A stretch of 5,516 bases of DNA from Chloroflexota bacterium (GCA_019242065.1 JAFAWJ010001145.1:1-5516), one strand, 5' to 3'; counted from the stretch's first letter, positions 1 to 5,516 are shown. A program made the numbers and translations. Notes: generated by a model from the letters alone, not told the origin.

Positions 1-191
1 GAGCCGTCGGGGGCCGTTGCCCGCACGCTGACGGAGCCAGGGTTGGCGACGTCAAACGAGCGCACGTTGTGCCAGGTGAGCTGATCAGCGCCGCACTGCC
101 CCGAGCCGCTGTCAGCGCTGGGCAATGTCGCCACGGCCGACGCCTGACTCACGATGATCAACGCGGTCACCAACCCGAGCAGCAGATTCAC
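1..191 (-). CDS. Exported protein, N-terminal part (3' end beyond window)
   Basis: Reading leftward from a GTG at 191-189, the frame stays open for 63 codons to the window edge. It begins MNLLLGLVTALIIVSQASA and continues with a polar stretch rich in Ser, Gly, Asp and Asn. The first ~19 residues form a hydrophobic signal-peptide-like segment ending in Ala-Ser-Ala, so signal peptidase I would plausibly cut after residue 19. There is no lipobox; the only Cys seen is residue 33. The start is supported by a GAGAGGGGG Shine-Dalgarno (199-207) with a 7-nt spacer. An in-frame stop lies at 227-225 with no ATG, GTG or TTG between. An out-of-frame ATG at 197 meets TGA two codons later. The n-region lacks Lys/Arg, which is unusual for a signal peptide. 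Export to the envelope or outside is inferred. I do not recognise the mature domain, and too little is present to name it. It is divergent from valS. Confidence 0.72.
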   Translation of the reverse strand, partial: MNLLLGLVTALIIVSQASAVATLPSADSGSGQCGADQLTWHNVRSFDVANPGSVSVRATAPDG

Positions 192-198
192 AACATGA

Positions 199-207
199 CC
201 CCCTCTC
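199..207 (-). promoter_or_regulatory. Shine-Dalgarno of the exported-protein gene
   Basis: The minus strand reads GAGAGGGGG here. It can pair with the 3' end of 16S rRNA if G-U pairs are allowed. A 7-nt spacer separates it from the GTG at 191, and this spacing decides the start of the leftward gene. Confidence 0.65.
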
Positions 208-221
208 AGCCCCGCCGCACC

Positions 222-250
222 GTTCTAAACAAGTTTTCCGGCCGTCGCAA
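222..250 (-). promoter_or_regulatory. Candidate sigma-70-like promoter for the leftward exported-protein gene
   Basis: On the minus strand TTGCGA (250-245, 4 of 6 matches to TTGACA) is followed after exactly 17 nt by TAGAAC (227-222, 4 of 6 matches to TATAAT). Transcription would begin near 215. That leaves a leader of roughly 24 nt containing the Shine-Dalgarno. This is inferred from spacing and hexamer similarity only. Confidence 0.4.
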
Positions 251-268
251 GCCTACGGCTTCGAGCCG
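249..268. other. Two overlapping, mutually exclusive small hairpins
   Basis: AAGCC (249-253) can pair with GGCTT (257-261) across a TAC loop. Alternatively CGGCT (256-260) can pair with AGCCG (264-268) across a TCG loop. The two stems share bases 256-261 and cannot form together. They lie within the -35 end of the leftward promoter candidate and about 130-150 nt upstream of valS. No known riboswitch or T-box motif accompanies them. They may be chance structure in GC-rich DNA. Confidence 0.35.
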
Positions 269-290
269 CCAGTCGCGGACAGCACGTACG

Positions 291-338
291 CGGGGGGTCG
301 CCGCGGGAGTGAGCGCAGCGAACGGCGGCGGGGGTCGC
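291..338. repeat. GC-rich REP-like extragenic element
   Basis: The nonamer GGGGGTCGC occurs at 293-301 and again at 330-338 as a direct repeat. Between the copies, CGCCGC (299-304) is complementary to GCGGCG (325-330), giving a 6-bp stem. The loop carries GAGTGAGCGCAGCGAAC (308-324). Short GAGCGCAGCGA-type strings are common in interspersed repeats of GC-rich genomes, so this could be one copy of a REP-like family. Only one copy is visible here, so repetition in the genome is inferred. Confidence 0.35.
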
Positions 339-352
339 ATGCGCCACCTTGA

Positions 353-376
353 GGAACTCGCGCATGCGCGAGTTCC
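353..376. promoter_or_regulatory. Perfect 24-bp palindrome upstream of valS (operator or mRNA hairpin)
   Basis: The left arm GGAACTCGCGCA (353-364) is followed immediately by its exact reverse complement TGCGCGAGTTCC (365-376), with no spacer and no mismatch. As DNA this is an ideal site for a dimeric regulator. As RNA it would fold into a 10-bp stem with a CATG loop. No T-run follows on either strand, so it is not an intrinsic terminator. It ends 21 nt before the valS ATG and covers the expected -35 position of the TAAAAT box at 385. The core GCATGC (362-367) also occurs 25 nt upstream at 337-342. Confidence 0.6.
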
Positions 377-384
377 CCCCAAAC

Positions 385-390
385 TAAAAT
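385..390 (+). promoter_or_regulatory. Candidate -10 box of valS, suggesting a leaderless transcript
   Basis: TAAAAT (5 of 6 matches to TATAAT, and a fit to TANNNT) lies in the only A/T-rich patch of the valS upstream region. Its last base is 7 nt before the A of the ATG at 398, so initiation would fall at or beside the start codon. No TTGACA-like hexamer is present 16-18 nt upstream; that space is filled by the palindrome. The weak AAGAG at 391-395 sits only 2 nt from the ATG, too close for a normal Shine-Dalgarno. Confidence 0.45.
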
Positions 391-397
391 AAGAGCC

Positions 398-2869
398 ATG
401 CCAACTTTGGAAGGCCGCTACGACTTTCGCACCGCGGAGCCGCGCCTGCAGCAACAGTGGGCGTCTGACGGGATCTATCAGTTTGATCCCGCCGTCACCG
501 GCCCGGTGTATACGGTCGACACGCCGCCTCCCACGGTCTCGGGCCGCATCCACATCGGCCACGTGTACTCGTATACCCACGCCGACGTGATGATCCGCTA
601 CCACCGCATGCGCGGCGAGCACGTCCTGTATCCCTTCGGCTTCGACGACAATGGCCTGCCCACCGAGCGCTTCACCGAGCAGGCGCGCGGCATCAAGGCC
701 CAGGAGGTCGGCCGCCGCGCGTTCATCGAGGCGTGCCTCGAGCTGTCCGAGCAGGTGGAGGGTCAGTTCGAGCGGTTCTGGAAGCGCCTCGGCCTGTCGG
801 TCGACTGGCGGCTCAAATACTCGACCATCGACCCGCGCTCGCGCCGCATCTCGCAGCTCGGCTTCATCGACCTGTTCGAGAAGGACCAGGTGTACCGCTC
901 CGAAGAGCCCACGCTGTGGTGCCCCGAGTGTCAGACGGGCGTCGCCCAGGCCGAGATCGACGACAAGACCGGCGTCAAGACGAAGTTCACGACGATCCCG
1001 TTCGTCGCCGCCGACGGCCGCGAGCTGCCCATCGCGACCACCCGCCCCGAGTTGCTGGCGGCGTGCGTCGCGGTCATGGTCAACCCCAACGACGCGCGCT
1101 ACCGGGCCTTCGTCGGCCAGAAGGTGCGCACGCCGCTTTTTGATTACGAGGTGCCCGTCATCGCCGACGACAAGGCCGAGCAGGACAAAGGCACCGGCGC
1201 GGTCATGTGCTGCACCTTCGGCGACGTGACCGACGTCTACTGGTGGCGCACCCACGCGCTGCCGCTGCGCATCGTACTGACGCGCGACGGGCGCTTGAAC
1301 GACCTGGCCGGCCCGTACGCAGGCCTGCGCACGCGCGCCGCACGCACGAAAATCCTCGAGGACCTGGCGACCCAGGGCCTGGTGCGCGACCAGCGCGAGA
1401 TCGAGCACACCGTCGGCGTCCACGAGCGCTGCCAGACCGAGATCGAGTACCTGGTCATCGCCCAGTGGTTCGTGAAGGTGCTCGACAACAAACAGCTGTT
1501 CATCGACGCCGGGCGTCGCATGCGCTGGTTCCCCGAGTACATGCGCGGCCGCTTCGAGAGCTGGGTCGAGGGCCTCAACTGGGACTGGAATCTATCCCGT
1601 CAGCGGTATTACGGTGTGCCATTCCCGGCCTGGTACTGCGGCGAGTGTCGAGCGCCAATCATGGCCCGCCCTGAGGACCTGCCGATCGACCCACAAGAGG
1701 TCGGCCCGCCGATCACGGCCTGCCTGAAATGCGGCGGGACTCGGTTCGAGCCCGACCGGGACGTCATGGATACCTGGGCGACCTCGTCGCTGTCGCCCGA
1801 GATCTGCGGCACCCTGCTGGAGCCGCTGGGGGTCTCCGCGGACGAATTCGCCGCCCGCTATCGGCCGATGACGCTGCGCCCCAATGCGCACGACATCATC
1901 CGCACCTGGGACTTCTACACCACGGTCCGCAGCCTGTATCAGCGTGGCGACATTCCGTGGACCGACGTGCTGATCTCGGGGCACGCGCTCGACCCGGCCG
2001 GCAAGAAGATTTCCAAGAGCCGTCTGAGTGCGGCCGAGGACCCCAGCAAGACACTCGAGCAGTTTTCCGCCGATGCCATCCGCTACTGGGCCACGACGGT
2101 GCGCACCGGCGGCGACACTCTGCTCAACGACGACACGATTCGCAACGGCAATCGCCTGGTCACCAAGCTGTGGAACGCGGCCAAGCTGGGCCTGGCGCAT
2201 TTGGGCGGCTACTCGCCGCCAGCCAGTCCGCCCGAGAGCCTGAACGCCACCGACAAGTGGATCCTGGCGCGCCTGCACGAAACGATCAAACGCGCGACGC
2301 GGGCCATGGACGAGTACGAGTTTGCCGCGGCCAAGGCCGACGTCGAGCGCTTCTTCTGGGCGGACTTCGCCGACAACTACCTGGAGCTGGTCAAGTTCCG
2401 GCTGTACGGCGGCGAAGCACCCGACCTGGACGGCACCGCGCGCACCAACGCGCAATACGTGCTGTACCACACGCTGAAATCCGTGATCGGCATGCTCGCG
2501 CCGTTTCTGCCGCACATTACCGACGAGATCTACCTGCTTGGCTTCGCCGAAGGCGATGGCTGTAGCTCGGTGCACGTCTCACGCTGGCCGGTGGCCCTCG
2601 AGGCGTGGCAGAGCGACGCCGCGCTGCGCCAGGGTCGCAACGTGCTCGGCGTAACCGAAGAGGTGCGCAAGTGGAAGAGCGAACGGCAGCTGGGCATGTC
2701 CGCGCCGCTCAAGGTGGTGCGCATCGAGATCGAGCCGACATCAGCGCAGGCCCTGGCCGGGGCCAGTCTCGACCTGCGATCAGTGACACGCGCCGAGGAG
2801 ATCGAGATCGCCGCGATCTCTGGCGTCGAGCAGCCGCGCGTCGGCGTGGAGGCAGTGGAGGCAGTCTAG
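398..2869 (+). CDS. valS: Valine--tRNA ligase, archaeal/rickettsial-like type 2
   Basis: This 823-aa cytoplasmic class I synthetase joins valine to tRNA-Val using ATP and hydrolyses tRNA mischarged with threonine. Visible landmarks are: HIGH signature at residues 52-55 after PPPTVSGRI; GFDDNGLPTE at 81-90, where type 1 ValS has a GTDHAGIATQ-like motif; CPEC at 175-178; the CP1 editing domain at about 197-311, with IATTRPELL and GTGAVMCCTFGD; RYYGVPFPAWYC at 403-414; CGEC (414-417) and CLKC (442-445), a probable zinc site; DVMDTWATSSL at 455-465; KISKS at 537-541; and the anticodon-binding helical domain at about 616-720. The long C-terminal coiled coil usual in type 1 is not visible, and the length suits type 2. 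The ATG at 398 is the only possible start, because an in-frame TGA at 350-352 has no start after it. The family and type are sure; possible transfer from archaea is inference. Confidence 0.97.
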   Translation: MPTLEGRYDFRTAEPRLQQQWASDGIYQFDPAVTGPVYTVDTPPPTVSGRIHIGHVYSYTHADVMIRYHRMRGEHVLYPFGFDDNGLPTERFTEQARGIKAQEVGRRAFIEACLELSEQVEGQFERFWKRLGLSVDWRLKYSTIDPRSRRISQLGFIDLFEKDQVYRSEEPTLWCPECQTGVAQAEIDDKTGVKTKFTTIPFVAADGRELPIATTRPELLAACVAVMVNPNDARYRAFVGQKVRTPLFDYEVPVIADDKAEQDKGTGAVMCCTFGDVTDVYWWRTHALPLRIVLTRDGRLNDLAGPYAGLRTRAARTKILEDLATQGLVRDQREIEHTVGVHERCQTEIEYLVIAQWFVKVLDNKQLFIDAGRRMRWFPEYMRGRFESWVEGLNWDWNLSRQRYYGVPFPAWYCGECRAPIMARPEDLPIDPQEVGPPITACLKCGGTRFEPDRDVMDTWATSSLSPEICGTLLEPLGVSADEFAARYRPMTLRPNAHDIIRTWDFYTTVRSLYQRGDIPWTDVLISGHALDPAGKKISKSRLSAAEDPSKTLEQFSADAIRYWATTVRTGGDTLLNDDTIRNGNRLVTKLWNAAKLGLAHLGGYSPPASPPESLNATDKWILARLHETIKRATRAMDEYEFAAAKADVERFFWADFADNYLELVKFRLYGGEAPDLDGTARTNAQYVLYHTLKSVIGMLAPFLPHITDEIYLLGFAEGDGCSSVHVSRWPVALEAWQSDAALRQGRNVLGVTEEVRKWKSERQLGMSAPLKVVRIEIEPTSAQALAGASLDLRSVTRAEEIEIAAISGVEQPRVGVEAVEAV
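2846..2863 (+). repeat. Tandem 9-bp duplication at the 3' end of valS
   Basis: GTGGAGGCA occurs twice in tandem (2846-2854 and 2855-2863) and is followed by GTC and the TAG stop. It encodes the last residues, VEAVEAV. It lies beyond all recognised domains, so it probably has little effect, and it looks like a recent slippage product. Confidence 0.7.
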
Positions 2870-2873
2870 ATAC

Positions 2874-2879
2874 AGTAGG
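2874..2879 (+). promoter_or_regulatory. Weak ribosome binding site of the cupin gene
   Basis: AGTAGG lies between the valS stop and the GTG at 2883. The spacer is only 3 nt, shorter than ideal, so reinitiation by ribosomes leaving valS may contribute. No other start codon lies in frame between the valS stop and 2883. Confidence 0.35.
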
Positions 2880-2882
2880 CGC

Positions 2883-3362
2883 GTGACGACCCCAGTCGAG
2901 CCGCAAACCGCGCTCAATATCACCGATGTGGTGAGCGGACCCATCCCGCCGCGCGTGGTGAACGCCACGTCGCCCAACGCGTTGCATACCCGCATTGCCG
3001 ACGTGGTGGCCAGGATGGGACCGCCGCCGTGGTCCGCGCGTTTGATCCAGGACGAGCGCAACCTGGTGACGTTGATCGCCAATCCGCCGGGTACGGGCAA
3101 TCGGCCGCACTGGCACAAGGACTTCGACGAGTGGTGGGTGATCCTGTCGGGCCGCCTGCGCTGGGAGCTGACCGGCGGCACCGTCATCGAGGCCGGCAAA
3201 GACGAGCTGGTGTGGGTGCCGCGCGGGACGGTGCACCACATTCAAAACGTGGGCGACGAGCTGTCGCTGCGGATGGCGATCGCCATGCCGCCGGCGGTGC
3301 ACTATTACCACGATTGCCAGCAGTGCGGCTACGCCGACGACGGTCCGCGCGCCTTCTGGTAG
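2883..3362 (+). CDS. Single-domain cupin metalloprotein of unknown function
   Basis: This is a 159-aa soluble protein with no signal peptide. Both cupin motifs are intact. Motif 1 spans G70 to G90, with candidate metal ligands H76, H78 and E83 in HWHKDFDEWW. Motif 2 has P113, G115, H118 and N122 in PRGTVHHIQN. Four ligands (H76, H78, E83, H118) would hold an iron, manganese, zinc or nickel ion in a small beta barrel. After the barrel, the C-terminal tail HYYHDCQQCGYADDGP (residues 140-155) holds two His and a CxxC pair, possibly a second metal site. Residues 1-50 are a less characteristic N-terminal extension. Cupins range from dioxygenases and isomerases to binding proteins, and the substrate cannot be read from the sequence. 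The GTG start lies 13 nt after the valS stop on the same strand, so an operon is likely. An internal ATG at residue 45 is less likely, since the preceding residues look coding. Confidence 0.88.
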   Translation: MTTPVEPQTALNITDVVSGPIPPRVVNATSPNALHTRIADVVARMGPPPWSARLIQDERNLVTLIANPPGTGNRPHWHKDFDEWWVILSGRLRWELTGGTVIEAGKDELVWVPRGTVHHIQNVGDELSLRMAIAMPPAVHYYHDCQQCGYADDGPRAFW

Positions 3363-5269
3363 ACGACGACCGCGGCTAGCAGCGCGAGCAGGCTGAGGAG
3401 CGCGCCCGGCCAGAACAGGCGCGGCGAGTACGTGAGAGACACCTCGCCGCTGCCGGGCGGTAACTCGATGCCGAGGAAGGCCGCGTCGGCGGGAACCAGG
3501 GTGAGTGGTCGGCCGTCGAGGGTGGCCTGCCAGCCCGGATACACGGCGATGGCCACCCGCAGCAGGCTGGCCGTGGTCGAGCTGTACTGGAACCGCAGCC
3601 GATCGGCGTCAACCTGGAGGACCGTGATGGTCGCCGATGGGTCCCCTACTGTCGGTGGCGGCACCTCGCCAGTCACGAGGGTTGTCGTCGCGGGATCCAG
3701 GTCCGCGAGTGCCGTGCGCGCCCCCGCATCGTCGGGCACGGCCACCGCCTGCCGAGCGAAGTACGCAAACGGCAGCGCGTTGGCCATTGGACGCACCTCG
3801 CCCTGATCGAGCGCGTAGTTCGCCCCGAACGCCTCGATCAGCCGCGGATTGTCCGTATCCGCCGCCTCCGCATACGCCGCGTAGTTGACCAGCTCCAGCG
3901 GGTTGTAGCCGTAGGTGGTCGACACCCGGCTCTGCAGCGCATGATTGCGATACGCCACCGCGGCTAGCGGTGGTCCGTACACCCGCTCGACGGGCGGGTC
4001 GGCCGCCGCCACCTGCGCGTCGAACGCCTGCAACGTCTCCCCGTACAGCGCCTCGAAGGTCGGCCGCGCGTACGCCAGGGGATTCAGCAGCTGATTGACG
4101 ATCGTGAGATCCACCAGCACGAGGGCGATCAGCGCAACTCCCCAGGGTTCGCCGAACCGTCGCGTCACGCCGCACAGCCCCGCCCCCGCCAGCAGCGCCA
4201 GTCCGAGCGCCGGCAAATACCAGCCGTGCATGGGCAGCTCGACACTGCGGAACCCGGGCAGGCGTCCCACCACCTCGAACAGGCCGCCGCGCGGTCCAAG
4301 CGCGTACCACACGAACGGCACACCCAACGCCGCCGCCGTTCGCAGCACCCGCCGCTGCCCGGCGCCGACCACCACCAGCGGGACCAGCAGGATGCCCGCG
4401 TAAAAATAGTGCTGGGTGCTGTCGCCCGGACCCCAGTACTGACCCGCAAGCAGCCCGTAGTAATTCGGATCGACCAGCGTCAGCAGTGCGCTCGTGTGGA
4501 AGTAGCCGATATCCGGCAGGTCCACGGCGCGCAGGTCGGCCCGCACGGACTGACTGACCAGCTCCAGCGCCGGCAGGATCATCACCGCTGAGAGCAGCCC
4601 GCCCCAGGCGGCAGCGGCCACCAGCCCGAGCCCCAGTCGGCGCAAAAGCGACCAGGAGCGCTCGGCGATCGATTCGCACGCGGCCCAGATGCCGACGAAG
4701 CTGAACGTGTACAGCGCGATCTGAAAGCTGCCCGGCAGCGCGATCGCCGCACCGACCAGCCCGAGTTCGACCAGCCGCCGCGGGCGCGGCGCGTCCGCGA
4801 AGCGCAGCACACACACCAGCAGCCACGGTAGCCACGCCGCGGAGGCCACCATCCCCACGTGCTCGCTGTGCGCCGCGAACCAGCCGGAGAGTCCGTAGAA
4901 CATGGCCGCGCCAACTGCGGCCGTCTCGCTCGCCGGCACCAACCGCCTGGTGAGTACATACGTGCCGCTGCACGCCACCACGCCGCTGACCAGTAGCTCG
5001 CCGGCGATGCTCCGCGGCGTGATGCCTATCAGGAAAAACGGCCAGTTGAGCGGATACCAGGCGCCTACCTGCAGGTCGGCCAGAAACGGGAAGCCGCTGA
5101 AGATGTACGGCGTCCAGAACGGCAGGCGGCCGGCGTGCAGTTCGTCAGACAGGTAGCGCTGGGCGCTGTAGTGGACGTCGAGGCCGTCGAGCTGCACGGT
5201 GCCCGTGAGCAGTCGCGGCAGGTTGTAGACACACACGATCGCCGCCAGCGCCAGGAGCGATCGGGACAC
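3329..5269 (-). CDS. YfhO-family polytopic membrane protein, probable GT-C-type glycosyltransferase
   Basis: This is a 646-aa protein with about 11-12 hydrophobic helices: near 1-20, 82-105, 117-135, 139-157, 166-183, 184-200, 209-232, 290-304, 309-325, 349-367, 376-393 and 617-637. The loop after helix 1 carries D28 and D31, then GRLPFWTPYIFSGFPFLADLQVG and YPLNWPFFL (47-80), the pattern that opens YfhO proteins; HVGMVASAAWLPW (137-149) also fits. A soluble region at about 400-615, expected outside the membrane, ends with YPGW (577-580), LDG (584-586) and LPPGSGEV (603-610), the YfhO C-terminal signature. Characterised relatives in Bacillus and Listeria glycosylate cell-wall polymers using lipid-linked sugar. 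The acceptor here is unknown. It is shorter than the 800 or more residues common in the family. GTG at 5269 is preferred because an in-frame TGA at 5308-5306 has no usual start after it, but no good Shine-Dalgarno is seen, so the exact start is uncertain. Confidence 0.87.
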   Translation of the reverse strand: MSRSLLALAAIVCVYNLPRLLTGTVQLDGLDVHYSAQRYLSDELHAGRLPFWTPYIFSGFPFLADLQVGAWYPLNWPFFLIGITPRSIAGELLVSGVVACSGTYVLTRRLVPASETAAVGAAMFYGLSGWFAAHSEHVGMVASAAWLPWLLVCVLRFADAPRPRRLVELGLVGAAIALPGSFQIALYTFSFVGIWAACESIAERSWSLLRRLGLGLVAAAAWGGLLSAVMILPALELVSQSVRADLRAVDLPDIGYFHTSALLTLVDPNYYGLLAGQYWGPGDSTQHYFYAGILLVPLVVVGAGQRRVLRTAAALGVPFVWYALGPRGGLFEVVGRLPGFRSVELPMHGWYLPALGLALLAGAGLCGVTRRFGEPWGVALIALVLVDLTIVNQLLNPLAYARPTFEALYGETLQAFDAQVAAADPPVERVYGPPLAAVAYRNHALQSRVSTTYGYNPLELVNYAAYAEAADTDNPRLIEAFGANYALDQGEVRPMANALPFAYFARQAVAVPDDAGARTALADLDPATTTLVTGEVPPPTVGDPSATITVLQVDADRLRFQYSSTTASLLRVAIAVYPGWQATLDGRPLTLVPADAAFLGIELPPGSGEVSLTYSPRLFWPGALLSLLALLAAVVVYQKARGPSSA

Positions 5270-5378
5270 AGGTTTGTTGCTTTCGCTACTCCCGATCGAC
5301 GGGACTCACGTCGTCAGCGCCAGGCGCGTGGTCAACTTCCAGATGGGGCGTGTAGCCCAGATGGCTCGCGGCGTCCTG
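5270..5378. other. Short intergenic gap between two leftward genes
   Basis: These 109 bases separate the stop of the right-edge membrane protein from the GTG of the YfhO-family gene. The only visible structure is TCCCG (5290-5294) facing CGGGA (5300-5304) across a 5-base loop, with no T-run. A TTGACC on the minus strand (5335-5330) has no -10 partner at proper spacing. Whether the two leftward genes share a transcript cannot be decided here. Confidence 0.5.
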
Positions 5379-5516
5379 TCACTTGGTGGCCGCCAGGGCG
5401 CCAGTCATTCGGGGGCTCGCGACCGTCGTCGAGGGTCCCGTCGGCCGGCCGTCGGCAGGCCTGGGCACGAACCTCATCAGCACTGCCCCGACCAGCGGCA
5501 GCAGTGCCGTCGCGCC
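5379..5516 (-). CDS. Membrane protein, C-terminal 45 residues (5' end beyond window)
   Basis: The minus strand is open from the right edge to a TGA at 5381-5379. The translation starts ATALLPLVGAVLMRFVPRPA, a hydrophobic helix followed by an Arg/Pro/Asp boundary. It then runs into a flexible Thr/Ser/Pro/Gly tail ending ALAATK. One last helix followed by a short charged cytoplasmic tail is typical of transporters such as the major facilitator superfamily, but that assignment is a guess from 45 residues. Third codon positions are almost all G or C, as in the neighbouring genes. Other open frames through this stretch give Arg/Gly-rich translations without domain character. It points the same way as the YfhO-family gene, 109 nt upstream of it. 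Confidence 0.55.
   Translation of the reverse strand, partial: GATALLPLVGAVLMRFVPRPADGRPTGPSTTVASPRMTGALAATK

Noticed and set aside
353..380. Intrinsic terminator
   Set aside because: The stem is strong, but it is followed by CCCCAAAC on the plus strand and by TCAAGG on the minus strand, not by a T-run.
69..392. 107-codon plus-strand open frame before valS
   Set aside because: It is antisense to the signal-peptide gene and runs through the intergenic palindrome. The translation is basic and featureless.
192..397. T-box riboswitch controlling valS
   Set aside because: No UGGNACC-containing T-box sequence, no specifier-loop layout and no terminator with a T-run could be found on the plus strand.
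206..1423. Long open frame (405 codons) antisense to valS
   Set aside because: It is antisense to a certain valS. The translation is Ala/Arg/Val/Asp-rich without domain character, as expected for a shadow frame in GC-rich coding DNA.
1592..2575. 327-codon open frame on the minus strand inside valS
   Set aside because: It lies wholly within valS and gives a low-complexity shadow translation with no recognisable motif.
3955..3973. 7-bp inverted repeat (CCACCGC...GCGGTGG) with a 5-base spacer
   Set aside because: It lies inside the YfhO-family coding sequence at high GC content, where such stems are expected by chance. There is no T-run and no link to a gene boundary.
3609..4973. 454-codon open frame overlapping the YfhO-family gene on the same strand
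   Set aside because: The translation is dominated by Arg, Gly and Ala. The competing frame has clear membrane helices and family motifs.
5330..5335. TTGACC as a -35 box for the YfhO-family gene
   Set aside because: At 16-18 nt spacing the downstream sequence has no resemblance to a -10 box.

Overview
This 5.5 kb window comes from a high-GC bacterial chromosome. Codon third positions are strongly G/C biased, GTG starts are common, and the genes are tightly packed. The valyl-tRNA synthetase is of the archaeal/rickettsial-like 'type 2' form. Together with a YfhO-family membrane protein, this would suit an environmental Chloroflexota or actinobacterial-type lineage, but nothing here fixes the phylum. 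I see no CRISPR array, insertion sequence, tRNA or rRNA.

Layout. (1) Bases 1-191, minus strand: the first 63 residues of an exported protein, whose remainder lies off the left edge. It has a good Shine-Dalgarno and a plausible -35/-10 pair. (2) Bases 192-397: a divergent intergenic region rich in symmetry. It holds two overlapping, mutually exclusive small hairpins, a GC-rich REP-like stretch with a direct repeat, a perfect 24-bp palindrome, and a TAAAAT box placed so that the valS transcript could be leaderless. (3) Bases 398-2869, plus strand: complete valS, 823 aa. (4) Bases 2883-3362, plus strand: a single-domain cupin, 13 nt after valS and probably co-transcribed. (5) Bases 3329-5269, minus strand: a YfhO-family polytopic membrane protein whose 3' end overlaps the cupin 3' end by 34 bp. 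(6) Bases 5270-5378: a short gap. (7) Bases 5379-5516, minus strand: the last 45 residues of another membrane protein, possibly a transporter, entering from the right edge.

How the genes relate. valS is housekeeping: it charges tRNA-Val and edits mischarged tRNA. The cupin probably rides on its transcript and has no evident functional link to it. The YfhO protein is probably a GT-C-type glycosyltransferase acting at the cell envelope, and it follows the right-edge membrane protein in the same direction. No coherent multi-gene novel system is visible. The signals that most deserve a second look are in the valS upstream region.
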